DNA from: Solirubrobacter soli DSM 22325
GTDB lineage: Bacteria > Actinomycetota > Thermoleophilia > Solirubrobacterales > Solirubrobacteraceae
Assembly: GCF_000423665.1 (NCBI RefSeq)
Contig: NZ_AUIK01000001.1
Location: forward strand, 624,422-688,421
Length of the DNA: 64,000 nt
Reading direction: 5' to 3'
The notes under the pieces were generated by a model. It worked only from the letters and a program-made list of their open reading frames with translations, was not told the origin of the DNA and made no database searches. The position numbers and the translations under genes were made by a program. Position 1 is the stretch's first letter, and each line of letters starts with the position of its first letter. Positions 52,295-60,340 of the stretch are shown piece by piece.

Positions 52295-54475
52295 GTGCTC
52301 CACCTTCGGTCACTCAAGCTGCCGCCAACGCTCTTTGCGCGTTTCCGGATGCTGTTGCTCGTCCTCGCCGAGGTCGGGACGGTCAGCGTCGCCTTCATGT
52401 CGGCGTTCACCTCGCCGTCGATCCCCGAGAAGTTCACGGGCGTGCTGCTCTCGCTGGCGCTCGGGATCTACTGGATCCGCGGCTACAAGCGCGGATCGTT
52501 CTCGGTGGCGCTGGAGCCGCTGGAGGCGGCGGCGATCTTCCTGATCCTGCGCGTGACCCCGGGCGACCCGCTGCTCCCGGTGCTCGGCCTCGCCTTCCGC
52601 AGCCTCTACGGCGGGCCGCTGTTGGCCGCGGTTCGCTACGCGTTCTACCTCGCGGCGCTGTTCGGCGGCCACATCGGCCGCGGGCAGCTGCAGTTCGACG
52701 GCGACGTCACCCGCGCGATGGGCCTCGCGCTAGCCCCGATCCTCTGCCAGTCCCTGTCGGTCGCGCTGCGCGCCACGGAGACGATCCAGCGCCGCCTCAC
52801 CTCGATCGTCCAGAACTCCACCGACGTCGTCACGATCGTCGGCGCCGACCTGCGCATCCGCTGGCAGGCGGCCTCGATCCGAGGCGTGCTCGCCCAGGAC
52901 CCCGACGCGCTCGTCGGCAGCCCGTTCGGAGAGCTGATCCATCCGGATGACCGCGCCGCGCTCGACGGCTACTTCGCCGAGGCCGCCGGCAAGCCCGATC
53001 ACGCTCGCAACCTGACGCTGCGCCTCGCCCACGGCGAGGGCGGCTTCCGCGACTTCGACGTCGTCGCCGCCAACCGCCTGCACGACACCGCGGTCGACGG
53101 CTACGTGCTCAACATGCGCGACGCGACGGACCGCCGCGAACTGGAGTCGGAGCTGCGCTCGCTCGCCGCCCAGCGCGAGCACGACGCGATGCACGACCCG
53201 CTGACGGGCCTCGCCAACCGCCGCCGCCTGTTCGCCCGCCTCGAGGAGACCACCGCCGCCGCCCGCGCCGCCAAGACCAAGCTCGGGCTGATGCTGATCG
53301 ACCTCGACCACTTCAAGGAGCTCAACGACACGCTCGGCCATCAGGCGGGCGACCGGCTCCTGCGCGAGATCGGCCCGCGGCTGGAGGCCGGCGTCCCCGA
53401 CGCCGAGCTGGTGGCCCGCGTCGGCGGCGACGAGTTCGCGGTGCTGCTCAAGCCCGGCACGACCGTCGAGGACGCCGAGGACATCGCCGCGCGGCTCGCC
53501 CGCGCCATCGAGGAGCCCTTCCGCTTCCAGGGCCTGACCCTGCTCGTCCGCGCGAGCGTCGGCATCGCGATGTTCCCCGAGCACGGCCGTGACGTCGAGA
53601 CGCTGATGCAGCGCGCCGACATCGCCATGTACTCCGCCAAGGCGCGCGGCGTCGGCGCCGAGGTCTACAGCGCCTCGCGCGACGGCCACTCGCGCGCCCG
53701 CCTGGCGCTGATCGGCGAGCTGCCCGACGCGATCGAGTCCGGCCAGGTCGTCGTGCACTACCAGCCCAAGTTCAACCTGGAGACCGGCCGGGTCGCCGGC
53801 GCCGAGGCGCTCGTGCGCTGGGACCACCCGCAGTTCGGCCTGCTCGGCCCGGGCGCGTTCCTGCCGCTGGCCGAGCAGACCGGCCTGATGCGCCCGCTGA
53901 CCCTGCGCGTGCTGGACGACGCCCTCGCCCAGTGCGCCGCGTGGCGCGACGAAGGGCTCGACCTCCCCGTCGCCGTCAATCTCGGCGCGCCGAACCTGCT
54001 CGACCTCGGCCTCCCCACGGACGTCCACGAGCTGCTGGCCAAGTGGGACGTCGACCCGGGCATGCTCCAGCTCGAGATCACCGAGACGATCGTCGCCGCC
54101 GACCCGGTGCGCGTGATCGAGATCATGAACCGGCTCGGCGAGCTCGGCATCTCGCTCTCGCTCGACGACTTCGGCACCGGCTCCTCGTCGCTCGCCTACC
54201 TGCGCGAGCTGCCGGTCCAGGAGCTCAAGATCGACAAGTCCTTCATCCTCGGCATGGACGAGGATCGCGAGGCGGCCACGATCGTCGAGACGATCGTCGA
54301 CCTCGCCCACAACCTCGGCCTGCGCGCCGTGGGCGAGGGCATCGAGACCGAGGAGGCCTACCGCCTGCTCGCCTCGAGCGGCTGCGACTTCGGCCAGGGC
54401 TTCCTGATGGGCCGCCCGATGCCGGCCGCCGAGCTCACCGCCCTCGCGTCTCGCGAACCCGTGTCGCGGCTCTAG
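52295..54475 (+). CDS. Membrane PAS-GGDEF-EAL cyclic di-GMP turnover protein
   Basis: This is a 726-residue protein. Several membrane segments (about 20-165) precede PAS (about 165-285, DVVTIVGADLRIRWQ). A GGDEF domain follows, with DPLTGLANRRRLFARL, LIDLDHFKELNDTLGH and VGGDEFAVLL near 377. The EAL domain has GAEALVRWDHP near 503, VNLGAPNL, ITETIV, SLDDFGTGSSSLAYL near 623, LKIDKSFI and GEGIE. Both active sites look intact, so it could make or break cyclic di-GMP. The start is taken as GTG 52295; ATG 52349 is an alternative. It ends with a 4-bp overlap against a convergent membrane gene. Confidence 0.93.
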   Translation: MLHLRSLKLPPTLFARFRMLLLVLAEVGTVSVAFMSAFTSPSIPEKFTGVLLSLALGIYWIRGYKRGSFSVALEPLEAAAIFLILRVTPGDPLLPVLGLAFRSLYGGPLLAAVRYAFYLAALFGGHIGRGQLQFDGDVTRAMGLALAPILCQSLSVALRATETIQRRLTSIVQNSTDVVTIVGADLRIRWQAASIRGVLAQDPDALVGSPFGELIHPDDRAALDGYFAEAAGKPDHARNLTLRLAHGEGGFRDFDVVAANRLHDTAVDGYVLNMRDATDRRELESELRSLAAQREHDAMHDPLTGLANRRRLFARLEETTAAARAAKTKLGLMLIDLDHFKELNDTLGHQAGDRLLREIGPRLEAGVPDAELVARVGGDEFAVLLKPGTTVEDAEDIAARLARAIEEPFRFQGLTLLVRASVGIAMFPEHGRDVETLMQRADIAMYSAKARGVGAEVYSASRDGHSRARLALIGELPDAIESGQVVVHYQPKFNLETGRVAGAEALVRWDHPQFGLLGPGAFLPLAEQTGLMRPLTLRVLDDALAQCAAWRDEGLDLPVAVNLGAPNLLDLGLPTDVHELLAKWDVDPGMLQLEITETIVAADPVRVIEIMNRLGELGISLSLDDFGTGSSSLAYLRELPVQELKIDKSFILGMDEDREAATIVETIVDLAHNLGLRAVGEGIETEEAYRLLASSGCDFGQGFLMGRPMPAAELTALASREPVSRL

Positions 54476-54954
54476 CCGCCCGGCTTCACGACCATCAAGA
54501 AGACGGCCAAGACGATCAGGAAGCCCGACAGGGCGCCCATCGCGCCTTCGCGCTGCGCCTGCCTCTGATAGTCCTCCGAGAGCGTCGTCGCGCCGTCCGC
54601 GAGCTCCTTCTCGGCCATCGCCGCCAGTTTGCGGTCGGTCGGGATGAAGTACGCGCCCTGCAGGCCGCCGAGGACGATCGCGATCACGAAGGTGATCCCC
54701 AGCCACGGCTTGCTCATCAGGTCGGCGTCGACTCCCTGGTAGATGCCGGTGATGATCAGCAGCAGCAGCGCAGGCGATGCGAGCTTGCGCAGCACCTCGA
54801 TGTTCATCCGGTGGATGAACGGCATGTAGCGGACGTCCAGGCGCATCGCGAGCGGGAAGGCCACCGAGAGCGCGAACGTCGCTCCGAGGCCGACGACGGC
54901 GCTTGAGATGTGCAGCCAGAGCGAGATGTTGTAAAGGCTGAAGTTGGCGAGCAC
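54472..54954 (-). CDS. DUF2269-like integral membrane protein
   Basis: This is a 160-residue protein with four membrane segments: ISLWLHISSAVVGLGATFALSV, SPALLLLIITGIYQGV, WLGITFVIAIVLGGLQGAYF and MGALSGFLIVLAVFLMVV. A conserved LHISSAVVGLG near residue 15 and the charged loop between TM3 and TM4 fit the DUF2269 group of predicted membrane proteins. Its function is unknown. It starts 11 bp after the HAD gene stop on the same strand. Confidence 0.75.
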   Translation of the reverse strand: MLANFSLYNISLWLHISSAVVGLGATFALSVAFPLAMRLDVRYMPFIHRMNIEVLRKLASPALLLLIITGIYQGVDADLMSKPWLGITFVIAIVLGGLQGAYFIPTDRKLAAMAEKELADGATTLSEDYQRQAQREGAMGALSGFLIVLAVFLMVVKPGG

Positions 54955-54965
54955 GACCCGGGACC

Positions 54966-55616
54966 CTATTCGCCGAGCAGGACGTTTGCGGTCGCGAGAA
55001 GCTCCTCCGGCTCATGAATGATCCGGTCGGCGCCGGCCTCGCGCAGCTCGTGCGGCGTCCCGATCCCCCACGTGACGCCGATCGCCGGGATGCCGTGAGC
55101 CTGGGCGGCGAGGACGTCGAAGGAGCGGTCGCCGACCATCACGGCGCGGGTCGGCCCCAGCTCATGGAGCGCGCGGCCGAGCGTCTCGGTCTTGCCCTCG
55201 GCGCGGGCGGCCAGGTCCGGCCCGGCGACGACGGAGAAGTGGTCGCGCAGGCCCATCGCCTCCAGCAGCGGCTCGGTGAGCGCGAGCGGCTTGGAGGTCG
55301 CGACCGCGAGCCGGTGGCCGTCGAGCGCCGCCAGCGCCTCCGGGATGCCGGGCGAGACCGTCGTCTCGGTCAGCGAGGCAGTCCTGTAGCGCTCGCGGTA
55401 GCCGTCGATGCAGGCGTCGACGATCGGCGCGTCGTGGGCGACGCCGAGCAGCTCCCCGAAGCCATAGGCGAACGGCGGGCCGATGTACGGCAGCAGCTCC
55501 TCATCCGGGCGGGTGGGCAGGCCGAGCTTGGAGAAGGCGTAGTTCACGCAGGACAGGAAGACCGCGCGCGAGTCCACGAGCACGCCGTCCAGGTCGAAGA
55601 TCACGGTCGAGTTCAT
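54966..55616 (-). CDS. HAD-superfamily hydrolase (phosphoglycolate phosphatase-like)
   Basis: This is a 216-residue HAD phosphatase. Motif I is VIFDLDGVLVDS with the nucleophile Asp9. The cap domain covers about 20-85, motif II is AVATSKPLALTEPLLEAMG, and motifs III and IV lie in EGKTETLGRAL and AVMVGDRSFDVLAAQAHGIPAIGVTWG. The order is that of Gph-type enzymes (PGP-like, or pyrophosphatase PpaX). I chose the ATG at 55616, which puts motif I at the very N-terminus. Confidence 0.92.
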   Translation of the reverse strand: MNSTVIFDLDGVLVDSRAVFLSCVNYAFSKLGLPTRPDEELLPYIGPPFAYGFGELLGVAHDAPIVDACIDGYRERYRTASLTETTVSPGIPEALAALDGHRLAVATSKPLALTEPLLEAMGLRDHFSVVAGPDLAARAEGKTETLGRALHELGPTRAVMVGDRSFDVLAAQAHGIPAIGVTWGIGTPHELREAGADRIIHEPEELLATANVLLGE

Positions 55617-55678
55617 CGCCCAGGATCCTCTCAGGGTTCTCGCAGGCGGCTCTCGGCGACCGACCCGATTCTCATGGC

Positions 55679-55978
55679 ATGCCCTCCGCACTCGCCCAGG
55701 AGAAACTCGCCGCCCGCGCCCGCCGGATCTCGAACCTCCGCAAGCGCATCGTCGCCTCCGTCCTCGCCGCGTTCGTCCTCGCCTGGGGCGTCGTCGCCTT
55801 CGACGGCTCGATGGGCGCCGAGACCACGACGGTCGCCTCGACCGGCACGACCGCAACCTCCACCGACACCACCACCTCGACGGACACCAGCTCCTCTACC
55901 GCTTCGACCGACACCTCTTCGCAGCAGAGCTCCTCGTCGCAGGACGACGGCTCGACGATGAGCACGAGCCAGTCATGA
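55679..55978 (+). CDS. Single-pass membrane protein with Ser/Thr-rich outer tail
   Basis: This 99-residue protein has a basic N-terminus (EKLAARARRISNLRKR), one membrane segment (IVASVLAAFVLAWGVVAFDG) and about 50 residues made almost entirely of Ser, Thr, Ala and Asp. The tail is probably outside the cell and may be glycosylated. It begins the plus-strand group with the ferric-reductase-like, ApbE and lipoprotein genes; its TGA overlaps the start of the microprotein frame. Confidence 0.65.
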   Translation: MPSALAQEKLAARARRISNLRKRIVASVLAAFVLAWGVVAFDGSMGAETTTVASTGTTATSTDTTTSTDTSSSTASTDTSSQQSSSSQDDGSTMSTSQS

Positions 55979-56046
55979 ACGAGCCCGGCTTCCCGCAACG
56001 AGGGACCAACCGTCGGGTTTCGGGCGTCCCGGGGGTGGCCCCGTGA
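55975..56046 (+). CDS. Putative 23-residue coupled microprotein / leader (copy 2)
   Basis: An ATG overlapping the TGA of the Ser/Thr-rich gene (ATGA) opens 23 codons that end in a TGA overlapping the GTG of the next gene (GTGA). The peptide starts MNEPGF, has the core RGTNR-x-VSGVPG and ends VAP. Fifteen of 23 positions match the peptide of copy 1 at 9743-9817. Overlap at both ends is the classical layout of a translationally coupled cistron, though identity at synonymous sites may also point to an RNA element. Confidence 0.45.
   Translation: MNEPGFPQRGTNRRVSGVPGVAP
55979..56042 (+). promoter_or_regulatory. Conserved 64-nt intercistronic element before the ferric-reductase-like gene (copy 2)
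   Basis: This element fills the whole gap between a TGA and the following GTG, as copy 1 does at 9751-9813. GGGAC and GTCCC can form the outer stem and AACC/GGTT the inner one. The C-to-T change in copy 1 keeps pairing through a G-U pair. One base is inserted near the end relative to copy 1. Confidence 0.6.
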
Positions 56047-56552
56047 GCGAGCACGCGTTCTGGATCACGAGCCGCGCCGCGGGCATCATCGCCCTCCTGG
56101 TCTCGAGCCTGGCGGTCGCGGTCGGCCTCAGCCGGCGCGGAAAGGACTGGCGGATCGTCCACGAGTCGCTCTCGCTGGCGACGATGGTCGCGCTCGCGGT
56201 TCATGCGCTCTCGCTGCTCGGCGACTCGTATCTCAGACCGAGCTTGGCCGACCTCACGATCCCGTTCGTCTCCGGCTATGAGCGACTGTGGATGAGCGTG
56301 GGGATCGTCGCCGGCTGGGCGTTCGTGATCCTCGGTCTCTCCTACTACGTGCGAGCCCGGATCGGCATCCAGCGGTGGCGCGTCCTGCACCGCTTCACCG
56401 CGCTCGCCTGGGTGCTCGGCATCGCCCACGCCCTGATGATGGGCACCGACGCGGGCACCGCCTGGTTCCTGCTCGCCGCCGGCCTGTTCGTCGTCCCCGC
56501 CGGCGCGCTGCTCGTGCGCCGCTTCACCCCGACCACCCCCGTTCCCGCATGA
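56043..56552 (+). CDS. Ferric-reductase-like heme membrane protein
   Basis: This 169-residue protein has five membrane segments, with His residues in the helices (IVHESLSLATMVALAVHALSLLG and WRVLHRFTALAWVLGIAHALMMG) spaced as in ferric-reductase-like (FRE/YedZ) heme-b proteins. Start GTG at 56043 and stop overlapping apbE (ATGA). It probably passes electrons across the membrane to an outside flavoprotein made by the ApbE next to it. No NAD(P)H-binding domain is attached. Confidence 0.85.
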   Translation: MSEHAFWITSRAAGIIALLVSSLAVAVGLSRRGKDWRIVHESLSLATMVALAVHALSLLGDSYLRPSLADLTIPFVSGYERLWMSVGIVAGWAFVILGLSYYVRARIGIQRWRVLHRFTALAWVLGIAHALMMGTDAGTAWFLLAAGLFVVPAGALLVRRFTPTTPVPA

Positions 56553-57427
56553 GATTCACCTGCTTCGGATCACGCTGCGGCGTCTGGGCCACGACCACCG
56601 AGGCCGAGGAGGAGGCGCGGCGCTGCCTGGAGAACTGGCACATGCGCTTCAGCCGCTTCATCGCGACCTCCGAGCTCAGCCGCCTCAACGCCGACCCGCG
56701 CGACGTCGTCCCCGTCAGCACGACGATGACCCGCCTGGTCGAGACCGTGCGCGAGGCCGCCGAGGCCACCGGCGGGCTCGTCGACGGGACGCTGGTGGGC
56801 GAGATCGAGGCCGCCGGCTATCTGGGCGACCTCGGCGCGCCGCTGCCGCTCGAGCTGGCGCTCGGGCTCGCCCCGCGCCGCCGCCCCGCCGCGCCGAACC
56901 CGGATGCCCGCTGGGACGAGATCCTCGTCGACGGCTGGGAGATCCGCCGCCCGCGCGGCGTGCGCTTCGACAGCGGCGGGCTGGCCAAGGGGCTGTTCGC
57001 CGACCTGATCGCCGAGCGCCTCGGGGACGAGTTCGCCGTCGACTGCGGCGGCGACCTGCGCTTCAGCGGCGCGCCTCGGCGGCTGGAGGTCGCCGACCCG
57101 TTCGGCGGCGCTCCGCTGGAGGTCTTCGAGCTCGAGCGGACGGCCGTGGCGACGAGCGGGATCGGCCGGCGCAGCTGGCTCGGCCCCGACGGACGCCCGG
57201 CACACCACCTGCTCGACCCCGCGACCGGACGCCCGGCCTTCACCGGCGTCGTCCAGGCCACCGCGCTCGCCCCGACCGCCGTCGAGGCGGAGTGGCGGGC
57301 CAAGGCCGCGGTCCTGAGCGGACCCGACCGTGCCGCGGACTGGCTCGAGCACGGCGGTGTCGTCGTGCTCGACGACGGCACGCACTTCACCATCCAAGGA
57401 GCACGACATGAACAAGCGAGCGTTTAG
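56549..57427 (+). CDS. apbE: FAD:protein FMN transferase (ApbE family)
   Basis: This is a 292-residue ApbE-like protein that attaches FMN by a phosphoester bond to Thr/Ser of exported proteins. Family motifs are RFSRFIATSELSRLN, FDSGGLAKGLFADLIAERL near 140, VDCGGDLRFSG, VATSGIGRRSWLG and HHLLDPATGRPA near 219. It has no signal peptide. The usual FMN-binding target domain is not encoded in the cluster, so the protein modified by it is an open question. Confidence 0.92.
   Translation: MRFTCFGSRCGVWATTTEAEEEARRCLENWHMRFSRFIATSELSRLNADPRDVVPVSTTMTRLVETVREAAEATGGLVDGTLVGEIEAAGYLGDLGAPLPLELALGLAPRRRPAAPNPDARWDEILVDGWEIRRPRGVRFDSGGLAKGLFADLIAERLGDEFAVDCGGDLRFSGAPRRLEVADPFGGAPLEVFELERTAVATSGIGRRSWLGPDGRPAHHLLDPATGRPAFTGVVQATALAPTAVEAEWRAKAAVLSGPDRAADWLEHGGVVVLDDGTHFTIQGARHEQASV
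57396..57401 (+). promoter_or_regulatory. Strong ribosome-binding site of the lipoprotein gene
   Basis: AAGGAG stands six bases before the ATG at 57408, inside the apbE coding region, so the lipoprotein is translated independently and strongly. Confidence 0.7.
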
Positions 57428-57827
57428 ACGCATCGCGGTCTTCGCGAGCGCCGCGGCGCTCACCGGCGGCGCCGTCGCCGGCTGCGGCTCGGACGCCGCG
57501 ACGACCAACGGCACCACGCAACAGCAGCAGAACGGGCAGCCACCGCAAGGCGGCGGGATGGACTTCAGCGCGCTCGCCACCGAGCTCGGCGTGTCCACCG
57601 CCAAGCTGCAAGCTGCCATGCAGAAGTTCATGCCGCAGCCGGGCGAGCAGGGGCAGCGGCCCTCCGGCGGTAGTCCCGGTGACATGGCCGCCAATCTCGC
57701 GAAGGAGCTCGGCCTGAGCGAGTCGAAGGTCAAGGCGGCGCTGGAGAAGGTGATGCCGCAGGGCGGGCCGCCCAACGGAGGCCAGGCTCCCCCGAGCGGT
57801 ACCCCATCCGCCGCAACCACGTCGTAG
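57408..57827 (+). CDS. Small lipoprotein with duplicated helical motif
   Basis: This 139-residue protein has a signal peptide and lipobox (ALTGGAVAGCGSD, Cys near 23), a Gln/Gly/Pro-rich linker and two related helices (LATELGVSTAKLQAAMQKFM and LAKELGLSESKVKAALEKVM). Each helix is followed by a Pro/Gly/Gln-rich stretch. The repeated motif looks like a small protein-binding or metal-independent helical unit; no family is certain. It overlaps the end of apbE by 20 bp and is followed by a strong terminator. Confidence 0.75.
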   Translation: MNKRAFRRIAVFASAAALTGGAVAGCGSDAATTNGTTQQQQNGQPPQGGGMDFSALATELGVSTAKLQAAMQKFMPQPGEQGQRPSGGSPGDMAANLAKELGLSESKVKAALEKVMPQGGPPNGGQAPPSGTPSAATTS

Positions 57828-57831
57828 GGAT

Positions 57832-57876
57832 AACGCCCGATTCGCGCTGGCGGAGATCCGCCAGCGCGGGGGCGTT
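57832..57876 (+). terminator. Strong terminator after the ferric-reductase/ApbE/lipoprotein genes
   Basis: CGCGCTGGCGGA (57843-57854) pairs with TCCGCCAGCGCG (57857-57868) over 12 bp, and AACGCCC with GGGCGTT extends the stem. The hairpin starts five bases past the stop codon. Confidence 0.75.
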
Positions 57877-57934
57877 CCCCGCGGCAAGCTCGCGGCAAGG
57901 GGCGGGCAAGGCCGGAAGATGAGAGTTCCGCGCC

Positions 57935-59218
57935 ATGCTCCCACGTCTCACCCTCGTCGCGGTCGCGCTCAGCCTCGTAGGCGCAGCGCCCGCGGCGGCT
58001 GACTCGATCGCGTACATCCAGAACAACGACATCTGGCTCGCGACGCCCGACGGCGCCCGCAAGCAGCAGGTCACCCACACCGGCGGCTACTACTACGTCT
58101 CCCAAGCCGACGACGGCACGATGGCCGCGCTCGTCGGCGGCGAGAAGATCCAGAAGCTCTCGCGCACCGGCCAGGTGCTGGCCGAGTTCTCGACCTACGT
58201 CTCGGACGGCTCGCCGGTCGGCGGTCCCGTCACGCAGTTCCACGGTCCGTTCGACCCTGAGATCTCGCCCGACGGCTCGAAGATCGCCTTCGAGTACTTC
58301 AACGACACCTACGACGCGGCGCCCGGGTGCAACGAGCTGACCGTCCCGCCCTGCTACGCCTACACGCAGAGCCAGGGCGTCGGGATCACGAACTCGACCG
58401 CGTTCACCGGCGTCGACGCGTACGGGCTGCTGACCGGCTGGGTCGCCCCGCACTGGGTGTCCAACGACATCCTGCTGCGTTCGTCGGCGGGCGCGAACCT
58501 CAACGACGACGCGGTGTTCTCGACGGTCGGGACGCCTGGTATCGACCCCTGGTTCTATGACCCCAACCAGGGCCTCGGCGTCAAGGACGTCGAGCTCTCG
58601 CGCGACCAGCAGACCGTCGTCGGCATCGCCGGCTTCTACGACGAGAAGCTGCGCGTCTACCGCACGACCATGTCGCCCTTCGGCGCCCCCGACTGGGACC
58701 ACACGCCGTTCACCAACCACGAGAACGTGCCGGTCGCCCAGCAGTGCTACGAGCTGCCGGGCAAGTTCGAGAGCACCACGCTCGCCCCGAGCAGCAAGGC
58801 GATGGCCTACAGCACCGCCGAGGGCGTCTTCGTGGCGGCGATCCCGGACGGCTGCGCGCCGGGCGCTCCCGGCACGCTCGTCTTCCCCGGCGCCAAGCAC
58901 CCGGACTGGGGCGTCGCCGACGTTCCGCCCGCGTCCGCGTTCGAGACGGCCACGCCCACCCCGGCCGACGCTCAGCCGCCCGCGACGCGCAAGCTGACCC
59001 TCTCCGTGTCCCGCTCCGGCAAGGTCACCGTCACCGTGCCGGGTCCCGGCAAGGTCACCGTCACCGCCAAGCGCAAGGCGCGCACGGTGGCGAAGGTGTC
59101 CAAGACGGCCAAGGCCGCGGGGAAGGTCACGTTCAAGCTCAAGCTGCGCGGCAAGGTCACCGTCACCGCGAAGCAGGGCGGGTTGACCGCGAAGAAGGCG
59201 CTAACAATCCGGGCATGA
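57935..59218 (+). CDS. Secreted PD40/TolB-like beta-propeller protein (paralogue of the one at 15598)
   Basis: This is a 427-residue exported protein (signal peptide MLPRLTLVAVALSLVGAAPAAA). It starts DSIAYIQNNDIWLATPDG, then DPEISPDGSKIAFEY and further blades, a Pro/Thr linker and a Lys-rich C-terminal domain. The C-terminal domain contains three copies of GKVTVT, encoded by a repeated 19-bp unit. The layout is the same as that of the protein at 15598-16908 in the glgE-glgB block. Its stop overlaps the ATG of the SDR gene (ATGA). Function unknown; probably binds a surface polymer or peptide. Confidence 0.78.
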   Translation: MLPRLTLVAVALSLVGAAPAAADSIAYIQNNDIWLATPDGARKQQVTHTGGYYYVSQADDGTMAALVGGEKIQKLSRTGQVLAEFSTYVSDGSPVGGPVTQFHGPFDPEISPDGSKIAFEYFNDTYDAAPGCNELTVPPCYAYTQSQGVGITNSTAFTGVDAYGLLTGWVAPHWVSNDILLRSSAGANLNDDAVFSTVGTPGIDPWFYDPNQGLGVKDVELSRDQQTVVGIAGFYDEKLRVYRTTMSPFGAPDWDHTPFTNHENVPVAQQCYELPGKFESTTLAPSSKAMAYSTAEGVFVAAIPDGCAPGAPGTLVFPGAKHPDWGVADVPPASAFETATPTPADAQPPATRKLTLSVSRSGKVTVTVPGPGKVTVTAKRKARTVAKVSKTAKAAGKVTFKLKLRGKVTVTAKQGGLTAKKALTIRA

Positions 59219-59952
59219 CACTGGAAGGAACGGTCGCGCTCGTCACGGGCGCGAGCAGCGGCATCGGCGAGGCCACCGCGCGCGCCCTGACGGCCCAGGG
59301 CGCGAAGGTGGCGCTCGTCGCGCGCCGCAAGGACCGGTTGGACGCGCTCGCCGCCGAACTCGGCGGCCTGGCGATCGAGGCCGACGTGACGGATCGTTCG
59401 CAGGCGATCGCCGCCGTGGAGAGCACGGTGGGCGAGCTCGGACGGCTCGACACCGTCGTCAACAACGCGGGCGTGATGCTGCTCGGCGACCTCGTCGACG
59501 CGCCGGTCGAGGAGTGGGACCGGATGATCGACCTCAACCTCAAGGGCCTGCTCTACGTCGCCCACGCGGCGCTCCCGCACCTGTTGCAGTGGGCGCAGGC
59601 AGGGCCGCGCAACGTCGCCGACCTGGTCAACATCAGCTCGGTCGCCGGGCGCCGGGTCGGCCAGGGCGGCGGGATCTACCAGCTGACCAAGCACGGGGTC
59701 GGCGTCTTCGCCGAGGCCCTGCGCCAGGAGGTCACGGCGCGTCACGTGCGCTCGTCGCTGGTCGAGCCGGGCGCGACCGAGTCCGAGCTGGTCATGCACG
59801 TGCGCCCGGAGGTCCGCAACAACCTCAACCCCAACACCTACAAGATCCTCGAGGCCGGCGACATCGCCGACGCCGTCGTCTACATCGTCACGCGTCCCCG
59901 CCACATGGCGGTCAACGAGATCCTCATCCGTCCGACGGAGCAGGTGCGCTGA
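59215..59952 (+). CDS. Short-chain dehydrogenase/reductase
   Basis: This is a 245-residue classical SDR with the cofactor motif VTGASSGIGEATA near residue 10, NNAGVMLLG near 83, catalytic Ser in VNISSVAG near 141 and YQLTKHG (Tyr and Lys) near 155. It has Arg37-38 (ARRKDR), which favours NADPH. It resembles the YdfG-like group acting on small alcohols or hydroxy acids; the substrate is unknown. The 3' end overlaps the convergent RidA gene by 29 bp. Confidence 0.9.
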   Translation: MTLEGTVALVTGASSGIGEATARALTAQGAKVALVARRKDRLDALAAELGGLAIEADVTDRSQAIAAVESTVGELGRLDTVVNNAGVMLLGDLVDAPVEEWDRMIDLNLKGLLYVAHAALPHLLQWAQAGPRNVADLVNISSVAGRRVGQGGGIYQLTKHGVGVFAEALRQEVTARHVRSSLVEPGATESELVMHVRPEVRNNLNPNTYKILEAGDIADAVVYIVTRPRHMAVNEILIRPTEQVR

Positions 59953-60340
59953 CGACGGCGATCGCCTCGACCTCGATGAGCCGGCCCGCCTCGGCCAGCG
60001 TCTGAACGCCGATCAGCGCGTCGGCGGGCTTGTGAGCGCCGAACGTCGCCTGGCGGGCGGCCTCGATCACCGGGATGTACTCCGGGCGCATCCCGGGCAC
60101 ATAGATCGTGAGCTTGGCGACGTCCTCCGGCCGCGCACCGGCCGCCGCGAGGGCGTGGCCGACGTTCTCGAACGCCTTGTGCGCCTGGACGCCGAGGTCG
60201 CCGGGACCCACCAGGTTCCCGTGCGCGTCCTCGGCGACCTGGCCGGCGATGAAGACCAGCGTGCCGGGGCTCGCGACGACGACGTGCGTGTAGGTCTGCG
60301 GTGTGGCGAGCGTGCCGGGGTTGACGAGGCGCAGCGTCAC
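59924..60340 (-). CDS. RidA-family protein
   Basis: This is a 138-residue RidA/YjgF-type protein, a family that hydrolyses reactive enamines or imines formed by PLP enzymes. Typical strands are LVFIAGQVAEDAHGN, NVGHALAAAGARPEDVAKLTIYV and RLIEVEAIAVV. The conserved catalytic Arg of canonical RidA (usually in xxRxxV near the C-terminal half) is not clearly present, so it may belong to a Rid subgroup. The start is GTG at 60340, overlapping the CYTH gene stop. Confidence 0.87.
   Translation of the reverse strand: MTLRLVNPGTLATPQTYTHVVVASPGTLVFIAGQVAEDAHGNLVGPGDLGVQAHKAFENVGHALAAAGARPEDVAKLTIYVPGMRPEYIPVIEAARQATFGAHKPADALIGVQTLAEAGRLIEVEAIAVVSAPAPSDG

Noticed and set aside
59023..59175. Short repeated GGCAAGGTCACCGTCACCG units
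   Set aside because: These are in-frame repeats within the Lys/Thr-rich C-terminal domain of the beta-propeller protein, not a mobile or regulatory repeat.
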